This document shows positions 1-7,837 of a DNA stretch of 62,566 nucleotides, one piece after another. Origin of the DNA: a virus; IMG/VR virus record IMGVR_UViG_3300027779_000030, positions 1-62,566 of that record; one strand, written 5' to 3'. Position numbers and translations under genes: made by a program. The notes beneath the pieces were generated by a model, which saw nothing but the letters and a program-made list of their open reading frames with translations, was not told the origin of the DNA and did not search any database. Within the stretch, counting starts at the first letter, position 1; the number at the start of each line of letters is the position of its first letter.

Positions 1-981
1 ATTTGGTGTTGTATATAACGGAGAATTTGATATGACTACCCCACTAGTATCAGATATTGCCCAAGATGTTTCTCCTGGGTAAGTATCAGGTATTACAGTT
101 ATAAGTAAGTTAGTTTCTCCAAATGGGCAAGATTGTCCTGAATATTGACAAGTACCATCATCTGAATTAGCCCATGGGTTATAGTTAATTGCTGTAGAAT
201 CAATACATCCGCCAAAACAATCTCCAGTTATTATGGTTAGAGTATCAGTATATGAACCATCGGCCAACTGTCCTTGGAAGTAATATGTAGTATTAGATTG
301 TTGATTATTCCATAATAATCCAGTATTAGAAAAATTTGCGGGATAAGGATACCACGTGGAACCTAATGTATTAATATCGGATGATTTTGTATATGCTGCC
401 ACTTGGCAATTTGGATTTGGCATATTAGACCAGTGATAATGTATTTTATTATTATTCCCATCGCAATACGTTTCTACCCATAGAGTATCGAGTCCTGCAC
501 ATGGTGGATATATACATAAACTATCAACTCCCCATGATGAGTTTGGATCATAGTTTGTAGCTATTGGATTCATACATCCTCCGTAAGGAGGAGCACATGG
601 TGCAATAGTTAAAGATTCAATATAACTATATCCATAATTACCTTCAGCGTAAGCTAAAGTATCTTCACATATATTTGAAAGTAGTACATGTCCAATAACT
701 CCAGCCCAGCTTAATCCATCTCCATATGAATCGTTTACAGTAAGAGTATAATTTCCTGAAACTAGAGAATCAATAAATATTGTTGTATCTGATAAACCAT
801 TATAATAAGGTCCTCCACTTGCAATAACTACAGTATTTGCATCTTGTAAAGTCCAAGTGCATTCTGATGCATACCCATCGAAATCAAATTCGAGGTGTGC
901 CCAAGTATCAGGGTTCTGTGCAAAACTATTAGATATGCACAAGACCATGGCAGTAATAGTTAGTAATATGTTCTTTAACAT
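1..981 (-). CDS. Secreted protein with Bacteroidota GC-x-DP-type repeats (3' end cut by window edge)
   Basis: The frame is open from an ATG at 981 to base 1, so the C-terminus lies outside the window. The start MLKNILLTITAMVLCISNSF-AQ is a signal peptide with a likely cleavage after the Ala before Gln. The mature part contains a segment with ASGGPYYNGLSD and a SYGDGL motif, as in Bacteroidota secreted proteins. It also has two Cys-bounded repeats, GCMNPIATNYDPN (about 540-575) and GCIDSTAINYNPWANSDDG (about 150-215), each followed by a closing Cys-x-Tyr. These match the GC-x-DP-x-A-x-NY-x-P-x-A-x-x-DDG-x-C repeat family of extracellular Bacteroidota proteins. The role is unknown; an envelope-displayed or released adhesin-like protein is an inference. 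It follows the lytic gene at 3445-1010 by 28 bases and is probably co-transcribed. Confidence 0.85.
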   Translation of the reverse strand, partial: MLKNILLTITAMVLCISNSFAQNPDTWAHLEFDFDGYASECTWTLQDANTVVIASGGPYYNGLSDTTIFIDSLVSGNYTLTVNDSYGDGLSWAGVIGHVLLSNICEDTLAYAEGNYGYSYIESLTIAPCAPPYGGCMNPIATNYDPNSSWGVDSLCIYPPCAGLDTLWVETYCDGNNNKIHYHWSNMPNPNCQVAAYTKSSDINTLGSTWYPYPANFSNTGLLWNNQQSNTTYYFQGQLADGSYTDTLTIITGDCFGGCIDSTAINYNPWANSDDGTCQYSGQSCPFGETNLLITVIPDTYPGETSWAISDTSGVVISNSPLYTTPN

Positions 982-1009
982 ATGTAAAAAGTTTTTTTAA
1001 TCGTAGCCA

Positions 1010-3445
1010 TTAAGCTGATGTTGTTTTTATATCTAATCGCTTTTCAATCTTTCTAGCTGATGTGATTTGTTTAGCTGCATCCCTTCCCCATCCTGCATTA
1101 GCTCTTGCACACATTTGTACAGCCTCATCTGATGTCCTAAATGAGTTGGGATCTATACTTCTACTCTTTAACCTATTCAATAGGAAAAGAACTGCTACTT
1201 TTGCTGCTAGATTTATGTCATTAAGTTTATCTGGATTAGATACAATATCCACTCCAGTTTCTTTTGCATATTTCTTATACGATTGCTTAAATGTAACTTG
1301 GTTAAATCCTCTTCCTCTATATTTATATCCGTCTCCAGGTAATACTGGGTCGTCAGATTTATTATTCCAGGTGTGGTATCCATTTTTAACTGATATGTGA
1401 CCGTATATTGTGTCATAAAAAGCAACATCATCTTTCTTTAATACATCTACTTCTGCTACGGTTAAATGTTTAAGTGTGCCTTTAAAAACAGACTTTAGGT
1501 ATGAACCTCCACTTCTGCTATATGAATATTCATTTTTAGGAACGAATGAGGTTTCTTTTCCAATAACTGATAAGAAACCAATTATTGTATTAGGGTTAGT
1601 TATTCCATGTTGTTTTGCTACTGTTTCTAATACCGCTATATTTTTAGCGGCAGCTCCCGTATAATTATGAGTTATGCTTGATTCTCCCGTTCTAACAATA
1701 TAGTTATTACTATCGGTATATGCCGATGTTCCATACCAGTGATTAAAGTAGTTTACAATAATCTTAGCCCATGCTTTTTCTGTAACATCTTGCTCAGATC
1801 CCGCTTCTTTATATAAAAATACCTTATTATTTTCTAGTTTGCAGACTCCTAAGTCTTGCCCTCTTCTATTAGATACGCTATATTCAATTTTATCTTTTCT
1901 ATTACCTTTTCTAAAGTATAAGACTCTTTTTTCTTCCCTATCCCATATTTCAAATTTCTTTGCTCCATATCTGGCGGAACTTTTCTTCTTTGATGTAGAT
2001 TTAGTTCTACCGGTCAAAACTTCTGCTGTTTCCGAATTAACCTCTCCGGTCACAGTTAGGTTGTTATCTTTTTGGAATTTTTTGATTTGTCCTCTAGTTT
2101 CTTTTCCAATTTTTCCATCCACTCCATATTTTGGAAGAGGATATCCTTTTTGAACCAGTGCTAATTGTATTTCTTTGACTTCATCGGTGTTTGACCCAAA
2201 TGATTCTGTTTTTACAGGTTTAACTTTATTAGTGTTTGTAATCTTTCCTTCTGTTACATACTTTTTATAAAATTGGGATGGAAATTCAAAATGTCCCTGC
2301 TCAATTCTTTCTACTATTTGTTTTGATTCCTCTAATTGTCGGCTTAGGCTTTCCCATCTACCATCATTGTAGAATTTAGCCATTCCCGGGCTTCCATATG
2401 TAAATACTACGGTTCCCTCTTGAGAAGGAAAATTAGATAGACTAAAATTCTTAGGTATAGATGGATCTATTAATCCGATTTTATCTACGTTACATCTATT
2501 TGCAACCTTAAATACTAGAAGTGCTCCTAGTGAGAATCCAGTTAAGTATATTTCCCCGACTCCCCTATCTCTTGCTTTTTTAATATAACTTACTATTGAT
2601 GATGTTGACGCTGCTTTCTTAAGAGCTCCACTTGTATCTGAATCAAAGGTAACAACCTCCCATGTTTTTTGTATTTCACTAGGAATATGTTTCTTTAGCT
2701 TTTCTCCAGAATAATTTTTTCCTCCAATAGCAATTAATATTCCCTTTACTTTATTACCTTCTGGGTTGGTTGATTCTTCTTCAGTAAAATCAGTCGAGGC
2801 ATTTGCTACTTTAGTTGCAATAGCATCTTCAAATTCTTTAGTCCTACTTCCTTTAAAGTAATCAGTAAATCCGATTAGGGAACTTTGAGATAATTTTCTA
2901 TTATGTATTCCAACCCTATGCCCTTCTCCAGATTTTTCATCATTTGTATTTCCCTCTATTGTCTTAAATGTTTTACTACTAACGTCAACTGCAGTTACTA
3001 TACCAGTATGTCCCTTACCACTCCCAGGTCTAGACATTATAAAAACTTGACCTGGCTTAACCAACGATGGGTTATTTCTAGCTGCGTCTATGTTTATTTT
3101 AACATCAGCATCTGATCTATCCCAGTGCCTAAGCACCCCAGCTGTTTGCGGAAGGGTATTAGCAATGTTTAGTGCACTACATAAATCATTGTGCATTGTA
3201 TATACAAATGCCATACACCAAGGGTATCCAGTATTTGGTAATGCTTTTCCGCTTTTATTATTATTAAGACCGGACGTCTTAACGTATCTATCAACATCAG
3301 TACCATGGTTTTTACCACGAGGTACCTCTTTTACTGGATAGTTTTTAACTAGTATTTCAGCAAATTTTTCTCCTGCTTCAGTAGGATCTTCAATAGATAG
3401 GGCATTTTCATGCAGCCAATTTTCAAAACTTGTAAATCTTTTCAT
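1010..3445 (-). CDS. Multidomain lytic protein: CHAP + alpha/beta-hydrolase + peptidoglycan-binding + GH19-like
   Basis: The 811-residue protein reads as four enzymatic or binding modules. Residues ~45-200 resemble a CHAP amidase/endopeptidase, with Cys77 (YPWCMAF), His146 (GKGHTGIV) and an EGN motif at 164-166. Residues ~230-395 look like an alpha/beta-hydrolase, with nucleophile elbow GFSLG (Ser305) and plausible Asp327 and His385 partners. Residues ~418-478 form a PG_binding_1 domain (VDGKIGKETRGQIKKFQ). Residues ~600-790 resemble GH19 chitinase/lysozyme, with Glu631 in GKETSF and the YRGRGFNQVTF signature at ~709. There is no signal peptide. The N-terminus MKRFTSFENWLHE|NA resembles T4 capsid-targeting peptides. 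It is probably a virion-borne or endolysin-type wall hydrolase; the hydrolase module could be an esterase or lipase acting on lipid or wall esters. Domain calls are by motif only. Confidence 0.85.
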   Translation of the reverse strand: MKRFTSFENWLHENALSIEDPTEAGEKFAEILVKNYPVKEVPRGKNHGTDVDRYVKTSGLNNNKSGKALPNTGYPWCMAFVYTMHNDLCSALNIANTLPQTAGVLRHWDRSDADVKINIDAARNNPSLVKPGQVFIMSRPGSGKGHTGIVTAVDVSSKTFKTIEGNTNDEKSGEGHRVGIHNRKLSQSSLIGFTDYFKGSRTKEFEDAIATKVANASTDFTEEESTNPEGNKVKGILIAIGGKNYSGEKLKKHIPSEIQKTWEVVTFDSDTSGALKKAASTSSIVSYIKKARDRGVGEIYLTGFSLGALLVFKVANRCNVDKIGLIDPSIPKNFSLSNFPSQEGTVVFTYGSPGMAKFYNDGRWESLSRQLEESKQIVERIEQGHFEFPSQFYKKYVTEGKITNTNKVKPVKTESFGSNTDEVKEIQLALVQKGYPLPKYGVDGKIGKETRGQIKKFQKDNNLTVTGEVNSETAEVLTGRTKSTSKKKSSARYGAKKFEIWDREEKRVLYFRKGNRKDKIEYSVSNRRGQDLGVCKLENNKVFLYKEAGSEQDVTEKAWAKIIVNYFNHWYGTSAYTDSNNYIVRTGESSITHNYTGAAAKNIAVLETVAKQHGITNPNTIIGFLSVIGKETSFVPKNEYSYSRSGGSYLKSVFKGTLKHLTVAEVDVLKKDDVAFYDTIYGHISVKNGYHTWNNKSDDPVLPGDGYKYRGRGFNQVTFKQSYKKYAKETGVDIVSNPDKLNDINLAAKVAVLFLLNRLKSRSIDPNSFRTSDEAVQMCARANAGWGRDAAKQITSARKIEKRLDIKTTSA

Positions 3446-3450
3446 ATCTT

Positions 3451-3462
3451 AATTATTTATCT
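3451..3462 (-). promoter_or_regulatory. Weak late-type motif before the lytic gene
   Basis: AGATAAATAATT on the minus strand. The core lies only 15 nt from the ATG at 3445 and overlaps the stop of the Nudix gene. It may be a promoter for the 811-residue gene, or chance. Confidence 0.3.
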
Positions 3463-3951
3463 TACTCGATCTAGTATAATTAACTGGGATCGATTGATTA
3501 TTTCATACGCTTTATCGACTGGTACAAATCCTGCCCAATCAATTTCTTCTATTTGAATATCTTCTTTATTAACGGTTAGTTCTGACATGCCTAACTCAGA
3601 TAAATCATCTACTCTATAGATATAATAATATAACTGCCAAGACACTTCTCCCTTTCTATTATAGGAGTTGGCAACGTTTACCTCTTTATCTAAAACTCTA
3701 GGATTTATAGATATTCCGGTTTCTTCTTTTACTTCTCGTACAGCAGCTTCTAGGTAATCCTCTCCATTTTCAATTCCACCCTTAGGAATACCATATGCAT
3801 TTCTTTCTTTATTTGAGTCGGATGCATGTACTAATAATATATTATTTTTATATAGTATACATACGCCTGCTGCTTTTTTAATCCCTCCACTCTTAGATTC
3901 AGTTATCCTTTTTAACTTATTTCTACTATTATATCGCTTAACTCTTATCAT
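3457..3951 (-). CDS. Nudix hydrolase
   Basis: The 164-residue protein carries a complete Nudix box, GGIENGEDYLEAAVREVKEE followed by TGI, matching GX5EX7REUXEEXGU. The acidic residues that bind the metal are all present. Nudix enzymes hydrolyse nucleoside diphosphates linked to another moiety (mutagenic dNTPs, NAD(H), ADP-ribose, RNA 5' ends or dinucleoside polyphosphates); the substrate cannot be told from sequence. The start overlaps the 3' end of the bS21 gene by 14 bases, so translation is probably coupled. It is the third gene of the ATP-grasp/bS21/Nudix unit read from the late-type promoter at 4990-5004. Confidence 0.92.
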   Translation of the reverse strand: MIRVKRYNSRNKLKRITESKSGGIKKAAGVCILYKNNILLVHASDSNKERNAYGIPKGGIENGEDYLEAAVREVKEETGISINPRVLDKEVNVANSYNRKGEVSWQLYYYIYRVDDLSELGMSELTVNKEDIQIEEIDWAGFVPVDKAYEIINRSQLIILDRVR

Positions 3952-4120
3952 ATCTATTTTTATATTTTGCCTTACTTAATTGTTCTCTTCTACGTTGGGA
4001 TTTTTTCTTGAACGTTCTTCTTTCTCTAAGTTCTCTAATCGTTCCTATTTTATCCACTTTTTGTCTATATGCCTTAAGTACGTAATCTATCCTCTTACCT
4101 TTAGTTTTAATAATTATCAT
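3938..4120 (-). CDS. rpsU: Phage-encoded ribosomal protein bS21 homologue
   Basis: The 60-residue, very basic protein aligns over its whole length with bS21 of the Bacteroidota type. It has the MIII-K start, D12-Y-V-L-K-A-Y, K24-x-GT-x-R-E-L-R-E-R-R-T-F at 24-37, and K-S-x-R-R-R-x-Q-L-x-K-A-x-Y at 40-53. Tyr53 falls at the position of the conserved Tyr (about 54) that in Flavobacterium johnsoniae helps bS21 hide the anti-Shine-Dalgarno end of 16S rRNA. bS21 sits at the mRNA exit of the 30S subunit and is loosely held, so a phage copy can replace the host protein. The ATG overlaps the TGA of the upstream ATP-grasp-like gene (ATGA). Identification is from memory of the family, without a database search. 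Confidence 0.85.
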   Translation of the reverse strand: MIIIKTKGKRIDYVLKAYRQKVDKIGTIRELRERRTFKKKSQRRREQLSKAKYKNRYDKS

Positions 4121-4977
4121 TTACTTAAATATTTTGAATAATCAATGGTGTGCTTTGATTTAAATAACAATGCATCATATTGTTTATCTTTAAAGTAAGG
4201 AGCTACGTTTTCTTTTATTATTTTATGTTTTACCCAATTTGGAAAATTAGATTGATAAAAATCAGAGTATGCAGATTCATACATTTCTACTGCTTGATAT
4301 GGATTAATATTAGATACTTCCTCTATTTTATCTAGGTATATTTTTCCGTCGCTTGATTCTATTAATCGTATAGAATAAAAATCTAGGTCATATTTAGAAT
4401 ATATGTCCTTTGATATAGATTTTAATTCATTTAAGTAGTCAAATCTTTTTAACTTGCAATCTATTCTATATTTGTTTATTATTTCCTCTAAACAAATAGG
4501 AGAATCTTTAAATACTATTGCTTTGAATCTTGTATTTGGAATAATATCTTCTGAGAATGTTTTATATATTGAATTTGATTTTTTAAGCTTTCCTATTGTT
4601 TTATACCTATTCTCAGATGTTTCATTTTTTGCGACTACTGGAAATTTAAGCTTTTTTATATTTTTTATATCACTTACTCTCTTAGGAATATAGTCATTTT
4701 CAAAAAGATCTTCATATACCGATTCACTATTTGGAATAGAAGAAAGACCATATGTAAACACGTCATTCTCATTAATTATTGAATAATCTAGTGAGAATGA
4801 GTTACACATTATTACTGGTCTACTGTTATCTAATTCATTAAATTCGAAAACATTAGAAATATTATCAAAGTATGCGTATTCTAGTTTTTCATTGGATGCC
4901 ATAATTACCCTATTTAAATAGGAATTCGGATCTTTTGAAATAAGCTTAGAATATTCACCAAACGTCTTAAGCACCAT
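4117..4977 (-). CDS. Putative ATP-grasp-like protein
   Basis: No family is certain for this 286-residue protein, but the order of motifs suggests an ATP-grasp fold. A lysine-bearing strand FPVVAKNE (~111-118) would contact nucleotide. It is followed by an EDII...RFKAIVFKD pair of strands (~144-158) and a late acidic segment DLDFYSIRLIESSDGKIYLD (~197-216) running into IEEVSNINP, reminiscent of the metal-binding E-x-N of RimK/carboxylate-amine ligases. If correct, it would ligate an amine to a carboxylate using ATP. Being first in an overlapping operon with bS21 raises the possibility that a ribosomal protein is a substrate, but nothing in the sequence shows this. It could also be a degenerate or unrelated protein. 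Confidence 0.45.
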   Translation of the reverse strand: MVLKTFGEYSKLISKDPNSYLNRVIMASNEKLEYAYFDNISNVFEFNELDNSRPVIMCNSFSLDYSIINENDVFTYGLSSIPNSESVYEDLFENDYIPKRVSDIKNIKKLKFPVVAKNETSENRYKTIGKLKKSNSIYKTFSEDIIPNTRFKAIVFKDSPICLEEIINKYRIDCKLKRFDYLNELKSISKDIYSKYDLDFYSIRLIESSDGKIYLDKIEEVSNINPYQAVEMYESAYSDFYQSNFPNWVKHKIIKENVAPYFKDKQYDALLFKSKHTIDYSKYLSK

Positions 4978-4989
4978 ATAATTGTTTCA

Positions 4990-5004
4990 TTTTTATTATT
5001 TATA
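4990..5004 (-). promoter_or_regulatory. Late-type promoter motif, ATP-grasp/bS21/Nudix operon
   Basis: Read on the minus strand the site is TATAAATAATAAAAA, identical in its first eight bases to the T4 late promoter TATAAATA. The ATAAATA core begins 26 nt before the ATG at 4977. Confidence 0.65.
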
Positions 5005-5008
5005 GTAA

Positions 5009-5024
5009 GATAAATAAAATAAAA
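5009..5024 (+). promoter_or_regulatory. Late-type promoter motif
   Basis: GATAAATAAAATAAAA, identical to the sites at 14507-14522 and 61049-61064. The core begins 25 nt before the ATG at 5035. It is back to back with the minus-strand site at 4990-5004. Confidence 0.65.
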
Positions 5025-5034
5025 TTGACGAGTA

Positions 5035-6141
5035 ATGATCAAATCATTTAATTCATGGGACGATGTTAATGAAGCTAAGATTAGAGGAAAGCAGATATTA
5101 AGGTCCCCGAGTGGAAAAAGACAAAAGATTGCATTTAAAGTCCAAGCGGATAATAAATTTTTAATTAAAATCATTCATATGAATGATATTATTGTGGATG
5201 GAAAAATGACATTGGAAGGAGCTAAAGCTATAACTAATTTTATTAATAGTCAACTTGCCTTAGTAAATACTATCGGAAAAATAGATTCTACTTTTTTTAG
5301 TACTAAGTTTATTATATACACAGTAAAGAAAGACACTAATCGACAAGAAAAAGTTCAATTTACAATAGTATCAGATTCAGAACACCCAGAAATTCCAGCA
5401 GATACTCAATTTATATCTAGTGAAGATGCTGCTGCTCTTTTAGTAGCATATAATGCAACTAATACAGACGCAGTTGATTCAGGATTAAATGATGTTGTTG
5501 TTGATAATGAAGAAACAGTAGTAGTTGATGACACTGATGATGAACCGGAAATTGTAGAAGATGAAGGATCTGAAGAAGATGCAGAAGGATCTGAAGAAAT
5601 TGACGAAGAACTTTGGGTAAATGGATATAAGTTTATGTATACAATGAGAACTAACATGAAGACATACCTAATGAAGTTTGTAGAAGGTGGAGCAATTGAT
5701 GCTAACGTTAAAGGAGAAGATTCTCCAAATGGAGCAGTTTCTTGGGAAGATCCAAAAATTATGTGGTACACTGATTTAGATAATGCAGATGCAGGAACTA
5801 CATATGCTAAATGGGTGGATGAAGGAGCTCCTTTATATATTGATCAAGAAATTACTCATAAAATGGATGTAGACTTCTTTACTAAAATGTTTACCGATGA
5901 AGAATATAGAGATTCAATACTTAAAAAATATAATGATGAGTATGGTGATTCTGAAGTAAATTTAGAGAATATTAAAAATATGTTATATTATAAAGATAAT
6001 ACTAGGATTTTTCCATCTACTGTTAAAGGTAACGTAACAACTGGTGATGAGGTTGTAGCTACTACAGGAAAAGAAGTAGACATCGCTGCTGCTAAAGAAT
6101 ATGAAGATAACATAGTAAAAACTAAAAGAAAAACTTATTAA
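5035..6141 (+). CDS. Acidic protein of unknown function, possible internal virion protein
   Basis: No recognisable family. The 368-residue protein has an N-terminal ~115-residue segment with regular beta/alpha character, an extremely acidic linker (~155-195, runs of Glu/Asp with DDTDDEPEIVEDEGSEEDA), and a C-terminal part rich in Tyr, Trp and Asp. The start MIKSFNSWDDVNEA resembles the capsid-targeting N-termini of T4 internal proteins (MKTYQEFIAEA), with VNE|A at the place of the I-A-E|A cleavage site. It is the first gene of a two-gene plus-strand unit. A scaffold-like or capsid-internal role is inference. Confidence 0.8.
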   Translation: MIKSFNSWDDVNEAKIRGKQILRSPSGKRQKIAFKVQADNKFLIKIIHMNDIIVDGKMTLEGAKAITNFINSQLALVNTIGKIDSTFFSTKFIIYTVKKDTNRQEKVQFTIVSDSEHPEIPADTQFISSEDAAALLVAYNATNTDAVDSGLNDVVVDNEETVVVDDTDDEPEIVEDEGSEEDAEGSEEIDEELWVNGYKFMYTMRTNMKTYLMKFVEGGAIDANVKGEDSPNGAVSWEDPKIMWYTDLDNADAGTTYAKWVDEGAPLYIDQEITHKMDVDFFTKMFTDEEYRDSILKKYNDEYGDSEVNLENIKNMLYYKDNTRIFPSTVKGNVTTGDEVVATTGKEVDIAAAKEYEDNIVKTKRKTY

Positions 6142-6156
6142 AATAAATATAAAACA
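6142..6156 (+). promoter_or_regulatory. Weak late-type motif between the two plus-strand genes
   Basis: AATAAATATAAAACA lies between the stop at 6141 and the ATG at 6158. The core is only 15 nt from the ATG, closer than the usual 25-32, so it may not be functional. Confidence 0.25.
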
Positions 6157-6157
6157 A

Positions 6158-7783
6158 ATGTATAACCCTAACTTTTATAGAAATTATGGAACATATTTAG
6201 TAGAACAATCTACTGTTGTTTCTGATGAACTTGATCCTAGACTAAAGGGATACTTAGAAAACGACTCTTTCTTAGAGCACATTATGCCTGAATTAGAGAA
6301 TACTCCTGATGGGGAAACTAAGGAAATAGTAATAGTCGATAAAAATGAATTTGGAATATTAGATGAGGATAAGATATATCTAAAAGTTGATAAGTCTAAT
6401 CCGCAAGCTCCTATTTTTAGCATGTGGATATTAAATGACGAATATATTTATGGTGGTATTGATTTTGATTTACTTTCTACTATTGTACATAATGCTGCTG
6501 ATGAAGGATCTGTTATTGGTTATGTTGGAAATCTAATAGGCTCTATATTTGGAGCTGGAGATGCTGGGGATTCTGGGACAGATGAAGATACAATAGTTGC
6601 AGCAAGTGCTGCCCTTCATCAACTTGCTCATGAGAAAAGCATAGATGCAATGTTATACTTTGATAAGTTAGAAGAAATATACGCTGGAAAATATGGAGAA
6701 AGTTTAAAAGATATGCTAGAGACTGAATTTTCTGGAAGAGCAGAAGTTTCTGCATTACAAGCATTTAGGAGAGAAATTACTCCTTCAGTTTTAAGAGGAA
6801 TGAATCCTTTAACTATATTAGGAGATATTGCATTAACTGTAGTTACTCTTGGAGGATCTTCTGCATTTATGGCAGGATTAAGAGGAGCAACAGGAGGTGT
6901 TCAAGCCGCCAAAGGAATGAAAGGTATAAAGGGAGCAACTGTATTAGCCAGAGGAAGTGCTGCTATTGGATCAGGAGTAGGTGCTATATCTAGAGTAACT
7001 GGAATGGCTAAGCTATTTCAGAAAATGGGGCCAGCCGTTAGATTAAGAACTCTAACATCAGTAGGCGTTAAAACTGGTCATCCAATAAAGGTAATAAGCA
7101 CTAAGGGAGTAACCAGCATGAAGACTTTAGATCTATCAACAGATGTTACTAAATATTTAAAAGGCGCACAAAAGGCAACATTGGGTAAAAATCAATTAGC
7201 CTCGGCTCAATATGTTACTGTAATATCAAAAGGTGGAACGAAAAATGCCATGTTGTGGTCTGGTGTATTTGCTGGATCTGCTCCAAAAACACAAATCGCT
7301 ATTGCTACTGCAGGTAAACTAGCTGCTCCAGCAACAATTGCAGCAATGCACTCAGAAGCAGGAGGAGGAGAAGCTGCACCAGAAGCAAGCTTAGGAGCTA
7401 AAGGAGCAGAAGCTATGGGATGGTACGATACTCAAACTGCAGATCCTAGATCATTTATTGAAGCTCAAAAAGGAGCAGCAGCTACAGGTTTAGCTGAAAT
7501 AATATTTGATCTAAAGAAAGGTAGTGGTCTTTTTGGAAATACAACAAACCAGGAAGAATTACTAATGGCTTTAACTATTTTAAGTTTAGATGGAAAAGGA
7601 GCTAAAGAAGTTCAAGTAGCATATAAGAAACTTGATGGTGAAATGAACGTATACGCAGTACTAGATGATGAACTTGGGGGAGATATGTCAATGTTTGCAA
7701 AAGCACATTGGACTGCATGTACAGGAGAAGGAGCAGAGTATGCAGCTGGAATCAAGAATATTAGAGCAAGAATTAAAAAATAA
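6158..7783 (+). CDS. Gly/Ala-rich hydrophobic-core protein, putative internal or injected virion protein
   Basis: The 541-residue protein has no clear family. The N-terminus MYNPNFYRNYGTYLVE|QS fits the capsid-targeting pattern (L-x-E followed by a small or polar residue). Around residues 115-140 there is a Gly-rich hydrophobic stretch (VIGYVGNLIGSIFGAGDAG). Residues ~205-300 are rich in Gly, Ala and Val (MNPLTILGDIALTVVTLGGS), as in membrane-active proteins. The C-terminal ~90 residues (NQEELLMALTILSLDG...) resemble an alpha-helical repeat. The domain style is shared with the 634-residue protein at 8468-10372, though sequence identity is not obvious. An injected, membrane-inserting role is inferred. 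The gene is closed by the terminator at 7809-7837. Confidence 0.8.
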   Translation: MYNPNFYRNYGTYLVEQSTVVSDELDPRLKGYLENDSFLEHIMPELENTPDGETKEIVIVDKNEFGILDEDKIYLKVDKSNPQAPIFSMWILNDEYIYGGIDFDLLSTIVHNAADEGSVIGYVGNLIGSIFGAGDAGDSGTDEDTIVAASAALHQLAHEKSIDAMLYFDKLEEIYAGKYGESLKDMLETEFSGRAEVSALQAFRREITPSVLRGMNPLTILGDIALTVVTLGGSSAFMAGLRGATGGVQAAKGMKGIKGATVLARGSAAIGSGVGAISRVTGMAKLFQKMGPAVRLRTLTSVGVKTGHPIKVISTKGVTSMKTLDLSTDVTKYLKGAQKATLGKNQLASAQYVTVISKGGTKNAMLWSGVFAGSAPKTQIAIATAGKLAAPATIAAMHSEAGGGEAAPEASLGAKGAEAMGWYDTQTADPRSFIEAQKGAAATGLAEIIFDLKKGSGLFGNTTNQEELLMALTILSLDGKGAKEVQVAYKKLDGEMNVYAVLDDELGGDMSMFAKAHWTACTGEGAEYAAGIKNIRARIKK

Positions 7784-7808
7784 GTATTATTAAATACGTT
7801 TATATTTT

Positions 7809-7837
7809 AAAAGAGAGCAATTAGCTCTCTTTTTTTT
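7809..7837 (+). terminator. Intrinsic terminator between convergent genes
   Basis: A ten-base perfect stem (AAAAGAGAGC / GCTCTCTTTT) with loop AATTA is followed by a T tract. The stop codon of the convergent minus-strand methyltransferase gene lies in the loop, so the element ends plus-strand transcripts just inside the opposite gene. It may act more weakly in the other direction. Confidence 0.9.

Noticed and set aside
4177-4977. Reading the ATP-grasp-like gene as an authentic RimK
   Set aside because: Only motif order and a few residues agree; without alignment the specific RimK identity would be overclaimed, so it is left as ATP-grasp-like.
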